Shown: positions 25,931-35,559, numbered from the stretch's first letter. The stretch: 64,000 bases of DNA from DATCRE01 sp964235605 (GCA_964235605.1 CAXSCR010000007.1:1-64000); one strand, 5' to 3'. Notes: generated from the letters alone by a model not told the origin. Program-made: numbers and translations.

Positions 25931-26466
25931 AACGTGAAGTAAACCCTAGTTGTTAGTGGGGAAAGAAAAGCATTTCCACTAGGATACAATAGATCATATG
26001 AAACCAGGAAATTAAATCGGGCCCTTCCGCCTGAATAACGTGAGTACCCTAATCCTAAAAATAATCTTTCAATGACTCTTCTTTGCTTATTCTTGTCCAA
26101 ATCAACATTCAAACTATAAAAATCATAATCAGTTTGTATAAAAAAGTCTTTGATGTTATATCGAACAAATGGATATACTACATAAAGATTATTAGACTGA
26201 TGAAGATCACTATAGCTAGTGAATTGGTATTCTGCACCAATGCCAGTAGATAGACTTTTTGTTAACATGTAACCCGCCTGACCTGATATACCGACTGTAA
26301 AGTATCTACCGTAATACCCATCGGTTCCAATACCTAAGCCGCCAAGTCCGGCGCCAAGATAGCCCCTATCAAGCCAGTTAAATCGTGCTCTATCTACTAT
26401 TTCACGTTGAGCGGAAGCAGTACATTCTATTAAAACAATTAAAAATAAAGTTATAAGAACACGCAT
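25927..26466 (-). CDS. Small outer-membrane protein of unknown function
   Basis: A 179-residue protein with a signal peptide (ending ASAQ, residue 19). Gly- and Tyr-rich beta-strand segments and an aromatic C-terminus (TTRVYFTF) fit an 8-stranded outer-membrane barrel. No family is recognised with confidence. It lies 25 bp after the divIC/ftsB-like gene on the same strand, probably in one transcript, and its 3' end overlaps the convergent dehydrogenase gene by 4 bp. Confidence 0.75.
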   Translation of the reverse strand: MRVLITLFLIVLIECTASAQREIVDRARFNWLDRGYLGAGLGGLGIGTDGYYGRYFTVGISGQAGYMLTKSLSTGIGAEYQFTSYSDLHQSNNLYVVYPFVRYNIKDFFIQTDYDFYSLNVDLDKNKQRRVIERLFLGLGYSRYSGGRARFNFLVSYDLLYPSGNAFLSPLTTRVYFTF

Positions 26467-26491
26467 TGACTTTTCTTTATCCCAAATATGC

Positions 26492-26782
26492 TTACTCCTC
26501 TTTCACGATAAAGATATCTTCGCTTTCTTTCTTCATCAAATACTTCTCTCTGGCAAATTTTTCAATAGATTCCTTATTGCCAAAAACTTCATTTCTATCT
26601 TTTTCTACTTCTACTATTTTCTCCTCATAATACTGCTTTTCATTTTCCAACGAATTCATTTTCGCGCTTAAGCGGAAACGTGAAATCAGATCGTTATTGT
26701 CTAAGAACAGCATCCAAAGTACGAAGCATACAGCTGATATAAAATAGAAGCTACGGTAGCGTTGAGGTATTTTGTTCAGCAT
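26492..26782 (-). CDS. Septum formation initiator (DivIC/FtsB family)
   Basis: A 96-residue bitopic division protein: short cytoplasmic start, membrane helix at about residues 11-28 (FYFISAVCFVLWMLFL) and a periplasmic coiled coil (MNSLENEKQYYEEKIVEVEK), ending with the family's FAREKYLMKKESEDIFIV segment. It would link divisome components at the septum. I chose the ATG at 26782; the TTG at 26803 would only add seven residues. In many Bacteroidota this gene directly follows enolase. Here the two are still on the same strand but are separated by the 6-kb CHAT/OmpA pair on the other strand. Confidence 0.88.
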   Translation of the reverse strand: MLNKIPQRYRSFYFISAVCFVLWMLFLDNNDLISRFRLSAKMNSLENEKQYYEEKIVEVEKDRNEVFGNKESIEKFAREKYLMKKESEDIFIVKEE

Positions 26783-27170
26783 ACAGTTAAATATGGCTAC
26801 CAAGGTAATAAAATTAATTGATGGAGTTTACTATCACTTATAAGCTGAATAAAATGTCGTATTATATTCCCATATTCCAAAGCATAAGTTCTCTAACCGC
26901 TTTGATTATACCTTCAAAAATAGCTACCCTTTTTTAAATTAAAGCAGATTAACACCATCCAAAAATGATCTGCTTCACAAGGTATAAGCTAGAACTACAC
27001 CTATGCGTATAATTCGTCAGCTTATGAACCCTATGATATAATCGTTATACAGTAAAAGACCACTAGGGTATTTATTGGCTTTATTTAATAGAACACCCCC
27101 AAATAATTTGAATAAAATATAGAAAACGGTAACTTGATAAGTACCTATATCATTACCAATTGCGGCCCCA
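26783..27170. other. Divergent intergenic region between divIC and the CHAT gene
   Basis: About 390 bp of AT-rich DNA with no supported gene. The right end carries a promoter-like pair for the CHAT operon (27107-27137). A 9-bp inverted pair (ATAAGCTGA at 26840-26848, TCAGCTTAT at 27017-27025) is present but may be chance. Confidence 0.5.
27107..27137 (+). promoter_or_regulatory. Putative promoter of the CHAT/OmpA operon
   Basis: TTTG (27107-27110), a 19-bp spacer, and TAACTTGA (27130-27137). The -33 element and spacing match the Bacteroidota consensus; the -7 element departs from TAnnTTTG in its last two bases. The ATG is 33 bp further on. Confidence 0.5.
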
Positions 27171-30100
27171 ATGAATCGTCTTTTCGAGCTAGGTTTATTT
27201 GCACTGACTTTGTCATTCATGCCCAAGGATGGTTTTGCCCAAGATTGGAAAATAAGCTATGACCAGGCCATAAGCGCCTACCAAAAGGAAGATTTTTTAG
27301 TAGCCCTATCAAATGCGGAGACTTCCTACAGTACAGCAATTGATCTAAAAAGCAAAACTTATTCAACACAACTGATAACAGCTTCTTGCTTAGCCCTGCA
27401 AAAGACCGATAAGGGATTGGCATTTATAGAAGAAGAAATAAAGCTCTTCACTCAGATTGAGGGAACCGAAAGCAAAAACTATGCAGAGGCCCTCAAAAAG
27501 CAAGTTACTTTCTTGGAGATGAATAATGACCTCAGTATGGCTTTACAAAAAGTCAATGTAATGATACCCATCATGGAGAAGGTATTTGGTCTCCAAAGCA
27601 TCCAGTATGGTTTAGCGTTGTTAATGCAAGGAAATCTTTTAGTCTCTCTTGGCGATTTCAAGTCTGCTCAAAAAACCTTAGCAACGTGCCTTGTTCAGCT
27701 TAAGCAATTCGATGAGACTGAAGAAGATTATTACATGGCGCTATTCCTTTCTGCAGTAACTGATAATAAGCTAACAGACTTTACTTCATCCGATAAAAAA
27801 CTTAAAGAATATATTGCATGGTCAGACAAAAACGCAACTAAAAATACAGAGGAGTATAATCAAGCTAAAGTCTTGTTATCAGAAATGTTGCTTTCAAACA
27901 AAGATAACAAAGCAGAAATCCTCACGAACGAGTGCATTTCAGATAATCAAAAAACGCAATACTATTTAAAGGTAGCACAACGGTATCAGCAAGAAAATAA
28001 GCTCGACAGTGCTTTAAAATATTATACGTTATGTGAGAACCTAATAGATAAAGCCGCCATCCAAAATAATACTGCTTTCTCTACAATGATTAATCTTGCA
28101 ACCATTTTAATCAATAAGAAAGATTTAGCAAGGGCAGATAAAAAAGTTGCAACAGCACGAATAATAGCCGCCAGCCTGTATGCTAAAAACACCATTGAGT
28201 ACGGCTATCTCTACATAGCGGAGGCAAGTCTACTTCAACTTCAAGAACTATCACAGCAAGCCGAAGAGCGATATTTACAGGCTGGTGATGCCATTAAAAC
28301 TCTCCCTGCTGAATCACAGGTTAAATTACTAATGATTATTACGGGTAGGCTACTTAAAGCCAGCAGGTATCAATCTGCTTTAAACATAATTAAACCATTA
28401 GCCAACGATCCTACTATTGCTTTACACTTAAGTGAGCATGATTTGATCGATATGATTAACTTGTATTGTACTGTACTTCAAAGCAACCACGATAACAGTG
28501 ATTATGAATACTTAGCCAAACAAATAGATAGTATTATAAGTGGAGAAGGTAAACGAGCGCTTCAAACTCGTTTAGCAGTAATACTTATTCAGCGGGGGGA
28601 CGTAGAGAGTGCGGGAAAAATTCTCAATGAAGTTTTAAAAGTTCAAGATCCAAAAACGAAATTATATGCAGAAGCTACGTATGAACTAGCCAGGCTACAA
28701 CAGCGAATGGGTCATTTTCATGATGCTGAGAAAAATTACTTAGAAGCAATTAAAACTTATAATTCCTCTTCGACGGTAAATGAAGATGCAGCGCTTTCTG
28801 AAATATATAACTCGCTGGCCACATTCTATATGACCTTGGGAAACTATGATGCTGCCGAGCATCTATACAATGATATTATAAAACAAACTGATCCCAACTC
28901 AGAATTCTATAGTGTGCTACGTCAAAACTTGGCAACCATTTATGAACAGACCTTGCGGTACAATGAGGCGAAAAAGTTATTGGAAGCAACCTTGCAACAT
29001 GACAAATTTATGCTTGGCACCTCTCACCCCGATTACGCCATAACTTTACAGAACCTGGCTGTGTTGTATCAAAAGACGGGTGATTTAAACAAAGCTAAAA
29101 CGCTATTTACACTAGCACTAAAAATTGATAAAGATAACACAGGCGATCAAAGCTTGGCCTACGCTTCTAAGCTTGCTAATCTCGGCACAGTTTATCAAGG
29201 ACTTGGAAATATAAATCAAGCAAAGACTTATTATGAAGAAGCATTAAAAATACGTGAAGCTAAGATTGGAAAGCAGCATCCCGATTACATCTATAATCAA
29301 TATAATCTCGCAGTTCTTTATCAAAGGCAAAAAGATTTTGAACATGCATATCCATTATTTAACTCCGTCGCCAATTTTTATCTCAATCAAATAAATGAAC
29401 TCTTTCCATCTCTTAGTGAATTAGAAAAGACGGCATTCTATAACAAGATCAGCGAAATAATAAACGCTTACCAAGATTTCGGCATAGAGTTTAGAGACAA
29501 TAAAAGAGATCTTTCAGGCGACCTCTATAATTTCAGGTTAGCAACAAAAGCGCTTTTATTAAATGCTTCAACAAAGATTAGAAACCATATCATACATAGT
29601 GGTGATAAGGTACTTTTATCGCGGTTTAATGAATGGCAGCATGTAAAAGAAGCACTAGCTAAATTATATACACTGGACCTTGAAGAGAAGGTAAAACAAC
29701 AACAGAATATTGAAAGTTTACAGCGAAAAGCTAATGATCTTGAAAAAGATTTATCCGCGAAATCAGAATTATTTTCAAATCATTACGATAAAAAAAACAT
29801 AACCTGGCAAAACGTAATGAGTGCTTTGAAGCCAGGTGAGGCCGCCATAGAAATGATACGATTAAAGGTTAACAAACGTGATTCCATAATCTATGCCGCG
29901 TTAATAGTGAAGAAAGGAATTGCCAATCCAATACTCGTTGTGTTGCCCCATGGCGATGAACTTGAGAGTAGAGAATTTAATAATTACAAAAATTCCGTTC
30001 TGTTTCAAATTGAAGATAAAAGATCGTATAGTTATTTCTGGCTTCCGTTACAATCAGCGTTAGCAGATATTAATACTATCTATTTTTCTCCAGATGGTAT

Positions 30101-30968
30101 TTTTAATAAAATAAATTTAGAAACTTTATATGATCCAGTCGCCAACCAATATTTAATTGATCGTGCAACTATTTATCTGGTAAGTAATACGAAGGAAGTG
30201 TTAAATCAATCAGAAAAATTACCAACTAGTCCGCAGGCTACACTTCTCGGTTTTCCTGATTATAATTTAGAAGCATCAAATGAAACGCAGAAACCCGTTA
30301 ATCACTTGGGAGATTTTAATGTATTAGAAAAAAATTCGATACCCGAGCTGCCAGGTACAAAAGAAGAGCTTCTTAAGATCAGCGAGCTTCTACAACAGCA
30401 CCAATGGAATGTGAAGCTTTATATACAGGAGCAAGCAACTGAAGAGAATATTAAAGCTCAACACAGCCCTACTATACTACACATTGCTACACATGGTTTT
30501 TTCATTGAATCTACTAATGATAATATGCCCATAATTTACTCTAACGATCTTTCAAAAAAGGAAAACAATCCACTTCTACGATCGGGCTTGATATTAGCGG
30601 GTGCTGAAAATCACGGTAAAAAAGAAGTAGACGATGGCATTCTAACAGCTTTGGAAGCCATGAATTTAAATCTAGATAAAACCATTCTAGTTATTCTTTC
30701 AGCTTGTGAAACCGGATCGGGCCAGATAAAAAATGGTGAGGGTGTGTTTGGATTACAACGCTCATTTCTGGTATCAGGAGCAAGTAGTATCATGATGAGC
30801 TTATGGAAAGTAAATGATGAAGCCACGCAAGAACTTATGATTGAATTCTATAAAAACTGGCTTACATCTGATAACAAAGCAGATGCATTTCGCAAAACTC
30901 AATTAGTCTTAAAGAAAAAATATTCATTTCCCTATTATTGGGGAAGTTTTATAATGATGGGAAAATAG
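27171..30968 (+). CDS. Exported TPR-CHAT protein (caspase-like protease)
   Basis: A 1265-residue protein with a signal peptide (residues 1-23, cleavage after GFAQ), so it should act in the periplasm or at the outer membrane. Residues 25-760 are TPR-like helical repeats; the clearest are in the 490-730 region (YAITLQNLAVLYQKTGDLNKA; ASKLANLGTVYQGLGNINQA). A coiled coil lies near 840-890. The C-terminal CHAT domain (about 930-1265) keeps the caspase-type dyad: His1108 in HIATHGFF and Cys1179 in LSACETGSG, with the family ending SFIMMGK. Most studied TPR-CHAT proteases, such as that of the type III-E CRISPR complex, are cytosolic; an exported form is less usual. The ATG of the OmpA-family gene follows its stop by 2 bp. 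Substrate and trigger are unknown. Confidence 0.9.
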   Translation: MNRLFELGLFALTLSFMPKDGFAQDWKISYDQAISAYQKEDFLVALSNAETSYSTAIDLKSKTYSTQLITASCLALQKTDKGLAFIEEEIKLFTQIEGTESKNYAEALKKQVTFLEMNNDLSMALQKVNVMIPIMEKVFGLQSIQYGLALLMQGNLLVSLGDFKSAQKTLATCLVQLKQFDETEEDYYMALFLSAVTDNKLTDFTSSDKKLKEYIAWSDKNATKNTEEYNQAKVLLSEMLLSNKDNKAEILTNECISDNQKTQYYLKVAQRYQQENKLDSALKYYTLCENLIDKAAIQNNTAFSTMINLATILINKKDLARADKKVATARIIAASLYAKNTIEYGYLYIAEASLLQLQELSQQAEERYLQAGDAIKTLPAESQVKLLMIITGRLLKASRYQSALNIIKPLANDPTIALHLSEHDLIDMINLYCTVLQSNHDNSDYEYLAKQIDSIISGEGKRALQTRLAVILIQRGDVESAGKILNEVLKVQDPKTKLYAEATYELARLQQRMGHFHDAEKNYLEAIKTYNSSSTVNEDAALSEIYNSLATFYMTLGNYDAAEHLYNDIIKQTDPNSEFYSVLRQNLATIYEQTLRYNEAKKLLEATLQHDKFMLGTSHPDYAITLQNLAVLYQKTGDLNKAKTLFTLALKIDKDNTGDQSLAYASKLANLGTVYQGLGNINQAKTYYEEALKIREAKIGKQHPDYIYNQYNLAVLYQRQKDFEHAYPLFNSVANFYLNQINELFPSLSELEKTAFYNKISEIINAYQDFGIEFRDNKRDLSGDLYNFRLATKALLLNASTKIRNHIIHSGDKVLLSRFNEWQHVKEALAKLYTLDLEEKVKQQQNIESLQRKANDLEKDLSAKSELFSNHYDKKNITWQNVMSALKPGEAAIEMIRLKVNKRDSIIYAALIVKKGIANPILVVLPHGDELESREFNNYKNSVLFQIEDKRSYSYFWLPLQSALADINTIYFSPDGIFNKINLETLYDPVANQYLIDRATIYLVSNTKEVLNQSEKLPTSPQATLLGFPDYNLEASNETQKPVNHLGDFNVLEKNSIPELPGTKEELLKISELLQQHQWNVKLYIQEQATEENIKAQHSPTILHIATHGFFIESTNDNMPIIYSNDLSKKENNPLLRSGLILAGAENHGKKEVDDGILTALEAMNLNLDKTILVILSACETGSGQIKNGEGVFGLQRSFLVSGASSIMMSLWKVNDEATQELMIEFYKNWLTSDNKADAFRKTQLVLKKKYSFPYYWGSFIMMGK

Positions 30969-30970
30969 AT

Positions 30971-33034
30971 ATGATCAATCACTCAAAAACATCAATTAGA
31001 AAAATTAGCACATTCATGTTTGTATTAACTTGCATTCTAGTCTATCAAGTAGATGCGCAGCATCATTCCAAACATGAAGGCAGAACAGTGGTTTCCACTA
31101 TCAGTTCACCAAAGTATACTGAATTTGCGCCAACTATTAGTGCTGATGGAAGGGTGATGATATTCGAGTCTGACCGCGACAGCGGATGGAAATTATATGA
31201 ATCGCAACTTGATAGCACAGGAAAATGGAGCGCACCTGTAGCATTAACCGCTATAAATGAAAAGCTCAACTTCTTAGCAGGCCCAAGTTTAAGCTATGAC
31301 GGAAACACACTCTACTTTACTGGTTATATTGATAATGTAACAATAGGCGAGGATATTTTTTATTCGACGCGCCTTGGTGGAACAAATTGGAGCGAACCAA
31401 AAAATATAGGGACGCCAATAAACACTGACACATATGAAGGATTCCCCTCTATCTCTGCCGATGGTAATTCACTATATTTTATCAGGGTAAATGAGAATCA
31501 TCCGGTCGATAAAAATAGCGAAGAGTCGTGCTTTAATATATTCGTGTCTCACAAAACCGCAGATGGCTTGTGGGGCGAACCATCAATGCTGCCCCCACCT
31601 ATAAATAATGGATGTTCACGTGATCCTAAAATTATGGCCGATAACCAAACCATGATAATCTCATCTATACAACCTAATGGAAAAGGCAAATATGACCTCT
31701 ATCAAACACACAAACTAGGCGGCCATGAAAAATGGTCCGATTTGGTACCCATGGATTTTGTTAATAGCGTGGAGAATGATCAATCACCATGTATGTCAGC
31801 CTCGGGTGATATTCTGTACTTTTACAGCAATAAAGATATTTATTCCGTGGCCATTCCTCAGCAATATCATCAGTTGGTCAACGTCATAATGGATGGTTTT
31901 GTTTATGACGATGTTACCAATGAACCAATCTTAGCGGACATAATTATTAAAAACATCACAACAGGCGAGAGTTTTAAAAACAATAGTAATGGTACTGACG
32001 GTCAGTATGAAATTGTATTAAACGCAAATGAACAATACAGTATTGAATTCTCAAATACGACACATTTTCCATTGCTAATCAGCTTGGATTTAAGAAACCA
32101 AATCAAATACATTGAAATAAAGAAAGATATCCGCCTAAAATCAGAGTATAAATTAAAGATCACAGTTCAGGATAAGGATTTTAACAAAAAAGTTACTGCA
32201 TGGGTTCATGCGATTGATCAAAGTGAACAAGTGCTAATTAACGACTCACTTAAAAAAGATCATTATCCGCACCTCCTAACCTTAAAAACAGGTAAGGACT
32301 ATAAGTTTTCCATTGCTGCTAATAATTATGACTCGGCTGTTTTTGAATGCAAATTTGACTTGTTAAATGCAAGTGATACAACTACGCATACCATATTACT
32401 TAACCACGCTAAGACACAACTCTCCACTGAAGTTGTAAGTATTGTTAGTAATCAAAAAATTAAATCCAAAGTACATTTTTACAATGAAAGTGTAGATGAG
32501 GTAATTGTTGTAGAGGCTGGCGAAACAGTCACGCTAAGAAAAGGTGATCGTTACCAAGTAACAACATCAAGTGACAAAGGTTACTTGTTTTCAAGTGCCA
32601 CCATTGTTGCCGGTGAGACTGGCGCTAAAGGTGATGGAAAGCTAGAAGATAAATCCCTAAAGCTGCAAATAATACCAATAACACCCGGAGCTCAACTTAC
32701 CATGCATCACATAAGTTTTGACTTAAATTCTGCAGACTTCAGTCCTACTTCTGTGCCCATGCTCAATCGAACCATTGAGTTGTTACATCGGAACCCTGAT
32801 ATTAGTATACAAATATCTGCCTATACAGATGATATAGGTGAGGCCCGCTATAATAAAAGGTTATCAGAAAAAAGAGCGTTAGCAATAGTTAGATACTTAC
32901 TTAATAACGGCGTTGCTGTTCAAAGAATGCGTCCACAAGGTTTTGGTATGGATAACCCAATAGCGCCGAATGATAGCGATGAAAATAGAGCTAAGAACAG
33001 AAGAGTGGAGCTGCAAATACTACGCGTAAATTAA
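30971..33034 (+). CDS. PD40/OmpA-family protein coupled to the CHAT gene
   Basis: A 687-residue exported protein (signal peptide to about residue 30, VDAQ). Residues 45-300 contain PD40 propeller repeats (APTISADGRVMIFESDRD; FPSISADGNSLYFIR). Regulatory-domain-like repeats follow (FVYDDVTNEPILADIIIKN). The C-terminal OmpA domain has SAYTDDIG, LSEKRALAIV and KNRRVELQIL, so Asp and Arg for peptidoglycan binding are kept. An in-frame start at 30938 inside the CHAT gene exists, but the ATG at 30971 lies 2 bp after the CHAT stop and precedes the signal peptide. Tight spacing implies co-expression and perhaps a complex in which this protein anchors the CHAT protein to the wall; that is inference. 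It is a paralogue of the gene at 3631. Confidence 0.88.
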   Translation: MINHSKTSIRKISTFMFVLTCILVYQVDAQHHSKHEGRTVVSTISSPKYTEFAPTISADGRVMIFESDRDSGWKLYESQLDSTGKWSAPVALTAINEKLNFLAGPSLSYDGNTLYFTGYIDNVTIGEDIFYSTRLGGTNWSEPKNIGTPINTDTYEGFPSISADGNSLYFIRVNENHPVDKNSEESCFNIFVSHKTADGLWGEPSMLPPPINNGCSRDPKIMADNQTMIISSIQPNGKGKYDLYQTHKLGGHEKWSDLVPMDFVNSVENDQSPCMSASGDILYFYSNKDIYSVAIPQQYHQLVNVIMDGFVYDDVTNEPILADIIIKNITTGESFKNNSNGTDGQYEIVLNANEQYSIEFSNTTHFPLLISLDLRNQIKYIEIKKDIRLKSEYKLKITVQDKDFNKKVTAWVHAIDQSEQVLINDSLKKDHYPHLLTLKTGKDYKFSIAANNYDSAVFECKFDLLNASDTTTHTILLNHAKTQLSTEVVSIVSNQKIKSKVHFYNESVDEVIVVEAGETVTLRKGDRYQVTTSSDKGYLFSSATIVAGETGAKGDGKLEDKSLKLQIIPITPGAQLTMHHISFDLNSADFSPTSVPMLNRTIELLHRNPDISIQISAYTDDIGEARYNKRLSEKRALAIVRYLLNNGVAVQRMRPQGFGMDNPIAPNDSDENRAKNRRVELQILRVN

Positions 33035-33064
33035 GATGTAGTAAAATTGTAGATTAGTAAAATC

Positions 33065-33127
33065 GTTATTCCTTACCTGTTAATCCGTCTATAGCAAATA
33101 GACTACGATTAACAGATAACGAATAAC
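33065..33127. repeat. Large imperfect palindrome between converging genes
   Basis: Three nested inverted pairs share one centre: GTTATTC (33065-33071) with GAATAAC (33121-33127), CTGTTAATC (33077-33085) with GATTAACAG (33107-33115), and GTCTAT (33087-33092) with ATAGAC (33098-33103), around loop AGCAA. In RNA this is a 22-bp interrupted hairpin. The right arm continues into AACAGATAAC-type direct repeats up to about 33136. It sits between the OmpA-family gene and enolase and probably ends both transcripts. Confidence 0.8.
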
Positions 33128-33139
33128 AGATAACAGTTA

Positions 33140-34417
33140 CTAGAACTTTATTCCGGGGAAGTATGCAACCTCACCTAGTTCTTCTTCAATACGAATAAGT
33201 TGATTGTATTTAGCCATGCGGTCAGAGCGAGAAGCAGAACCAGTTTTAATTTGTCCTGTATTCAAAGCAACAGCTAAGTCAGCTATTGTGCTGTCTTCAG
33301 TTTCACCTGAACGGTGAGACATTATGCTCTTATAAGAATTACGTTTGGCAAGATTAACAGCATTAATAGTTTCAGTTAACGATCCAATCTGATTTACTTT
33401 AACCAAGATTGAATTCGCTACGCCCATATCAATTCCTTTTTGTAGGAATTCAACATTGGTAACAAAAAGGTCATCACCAACCAATTGTACTTTGTCTTTA
33501 ATTTTATCTGTAAGGCTCTTCCAGCCAGTCCAGTCATCCTCAGCCATACCATCTTCAATGGAAATGATTGGATATTTCTTTGCCCAAGATGCCCAGTATT
33601 CAACCATTTCTTCAGAAGACAATATCTTGCCGTCTGATTTTTTAAACTTATAAGACTTTGTTTTTGAATCGTAGAACTCAGAGCTCGCAGCATCAATAGC
33701 GATGAAGATATCAACTCCTGGCTTAAAGCCTGCCTTCTCTATTGCCTGAAGAACTACTTCAATAGCTTCCTCATTAGACTTTATGTTTGGTGCAAAACCA
33801 CCTTCATCACCAACATTAGTTGATAGTCCTTTATCATGTAATACTTTCTTTAAAGTATGAAATACTTCTGTACCCATTTGAAGGGCTTGCGAGAAAGTGT
33901 CAGCCTTTACCGGCATAACCATAAATTCTTGAAAGTCAATTGAATTATCTGCGTGGCTTCCACCATTTAGAATATTCATCATTGGTACTGGAAGTGTGTT
34001 TGCATTTACACCGCCAATGTAGCGATACAATGGAAGACCAGCTTCCATAGCCGCCGCCTTTGCAATAGCAAGTGAAGTACCCAGAATAGCATTAGCTCCA
34101 AGATTACTTTTGGTGGATGTGCCATCTAACTCAATCATTATTTTATCGAGAAGATTTTGATCATACACATCAAATCCTATAACCTCAGCTGCAATTTTTT
34201 CATTAACGTTTTCAACAGCTTTCAATACACCTTTACCAAGATAGCTTTTCTTATCTCCGTCACGCAATTCAACAGCCTCGTGGGTACCAGTTGAGGCACC
34301 AGATGGAACGGCTGCGCGTCCAAACGCACCGCTTTCGGTTACAACATCAACTTCAACAGTTGGATTTCCACGGCTATCAAGAATTTGCCTTGCGTGGATA
34401 CTTTCAATTAAGCTCAT
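33140..34417 (-). CDS. eno: Enolase
   Basis: A 425-residue enolase that converts 2-phosphoglycerate to phosphoenolpyruvate in glycolysis. Family motifs are present throughout: IHARQILDSRGNPTVEVDV, the substrate loop AAVPSGASTGTHEA, GGSHADNSIDFQEFM, the catalytic Glu in GDEGGFAPN, metal ligands in AIDAASSEFYD, SIEDGMAEDDW and GDDLFVTN, the catalytic Lys in VKVNQIGSLTE, and SHRSGETEDSTIADLAV. Length is usual. It follows carA by 54 bp on the same strand and probably forms the last gene of that transcript. Confidence 0.98.
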   Translation of the reverse strand: MSLIESIHARQILDSRGNPTVEVDVVTESGAFGRAAVPSGASTGTHEAVELRDGDKKSYLGKGVLKAVENVNEKIAAEVIGFDVYDQNLLDKIMIELDGTSTKSNLGANAILGTSLAIAKAAAMEAGLPLYRYIGGVNANTLPVPMMNILNGGSHADNSIDFQEFMVMPVKADTFSQALQMGTEVFHTLKKVLHDKGLSTNVGDEGGFAPNIKSNEEAIEVVLQAIEKAGFKPGVDIFIAIDAASSEFYDSKTKSYKFKKSDGKILSSEEMVEYWASWAKKYPIISIEDGMAEDDWTGWKSLTDKIKDKVQLVGDDLFVTNVEFLQKGIDMGVANSILVKVNQIGSLTETINAVNLAKRNSYKSIMSHRSGETEDSTIADLAVALNTGQIKTGSASRSDRMAKYNQLIRIEEELGEVAYFPGIKF

Positions 34418-34471
34418 AATGGTTTAGTTTAAGAATTATATGAATTAGTGTGTACAGTTGATATCTCAGCA

Positions 34472-35551
34472 TTATATCATTGCAATAAATTGATCAAAAA
34501 GATATTCTGAATCATGTGGTCCTGGAGAAGCTTCAGGATGAAATTGCACTGAAAATGCTTTTTTATCTTTCAGTCTAATACCCATGATCGTGTTGTCATT
34601 AAGATGCACGTGCGTTACCTCTACATTGGGATTACCATCAATGTCTTTTTCGCTCACTGCAAAGCCATGATTCTGTGAAGTCATCTCACCTTTTCCAGAG
34701 ATTAAATTCTTAACAGGATGGTTAAGACCACGATGTCCATGATGCATTTTATAAGTAGATATGCCACTTGCTTGTGCAAGCAATTGATGGCCTAAGCAAA
34801 TACCGAAAGTGGGCTTATTTGAGTCAATGACTTCTTTAACAGTTTCAATTGCATAATCCATAACCGCAGGATCGCCAGGGCCATTCGATATAAAATATCC
34901 ATTAGGCCCCCAAGCATCCATTTGCTTAAAAGGCGTCTTAGCGGGAAAAACTTGGATGTAACAACCCCTAGCAGCTAGATTTCTTAAAATGTTTGTTTTA
35001 ATTCCCAAGTCAAGTGCGGCAATCTTAATTTTCGCATTTGGGTCACCGACGAAATACGATTCTTTTGTACTTACAATAGAAGAAAGTTCTAAGCCATCCA
35101 TAGAAGGTACTTTTCTAATCTCTTCTTTCATCTGTTCAGGTGTGAGCTCAGATGATATTAATGCATTCATAGCCCCCCTGCTGCGGATATAGCGTACAAG
35201 CCTCCTTGTATCCACATCCGCAATTCCACTAACATTATGTTTTTCTAAATATTGCTGAAGGCTTTCTGTTGATGTCTTACGACTAAATACTTCAGAAAAA
35301 TCATTAACAACAAGACCTGCAATTTTTGGAGCCAAGGATTCTTGCTCTGCATCTAACGTTCCATAATTACCAATATGGGCATTTGTGTTAACAATGATCT
35401 GTCCGTAGTATGATGGATCCGTATAGATCTCTTGATATCCGGTCATCCCCGTGTTAAAACAGATTTCCCCACCTGTGGTTCCGACTTTACCAATGGCAAT
35501 TCCCTCTATTAAGAGACCATCTTCAAGGAGTAAGTAAGCTTTCTTTTGCAT
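34472..35551 (-). CDS. carA: Carbamoyl-phosphate synthase small subunit (glutaminase)
   Basis: A 359-residue glutamine amidotransferase subunit that supplies ammonia to CarB for arginine and pyrimidine synthesis. The N-terminal CPSase domain (TGMTGYQEIYTDPSYYGQI) is followed by a class I glutaminase domain with the nucleophile Cys in FGICLGHQLL and the His/Glu pair in FHPEASPGP. I chose the ATG at 35551 over the GTG at 35560. carB is not in the window. A TATTTTTG element lies at 35560-35567, only 8 bp before the ATG, and the strong terminator after rplQ separates carA from the ribosomal block. Confidence 0.97.
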   Translation of the reverse strand: MQKKAYLLLEDGLLIEGIAIGKVGTTGGEICFNTGMTGYQEIYTDPSYYGQIIVNTNAHIGNYGTLDAEQESLAPKIAGLVVNDFSEVFSRKTSTESLQQYLEKHNVSGIADVDTRRLVRYIRSRGAMNALISSELTPEQMKEEIRKVPSMDGLELSSIVSTKESYFVGDPNAKIKIAALDLGIKTNILRNLAARGCYIQVFPAKTPFKQMDAWGPNGYFISNGPGDPAVMDYAIETVKEVIDSNKPTFGICLGHQLLAQASGISTYKMHHGHRGLNHPVKNLISGKGEMTSQNHGFAVSEKDIDGNPNVEVTHVHLNDNTIMGIRLKDKKAFSVQFHPEASPGPHDSEYLFDQFIAMI

Positions 35552-35559
35552 AGTTGCCA

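Noticed and set aside
26840..27025. 9-bp inverted pair (ATAAGCTGA / TCAGCTTAT) before the CHAT gene
   Set aside because: Considered as terminal inverted repeats of an inserted element, but the arms are short, enclose only intergenic DNA and do not flank the CHAT/OmpA pair.
27171..33034. CHAT protein as part of a gasdermin or CRISPR type III-E defence system
   Set aside because: No gasdermin-like, Cas or other defence gene is adjacent, and the signal peptide points to an exported protein.
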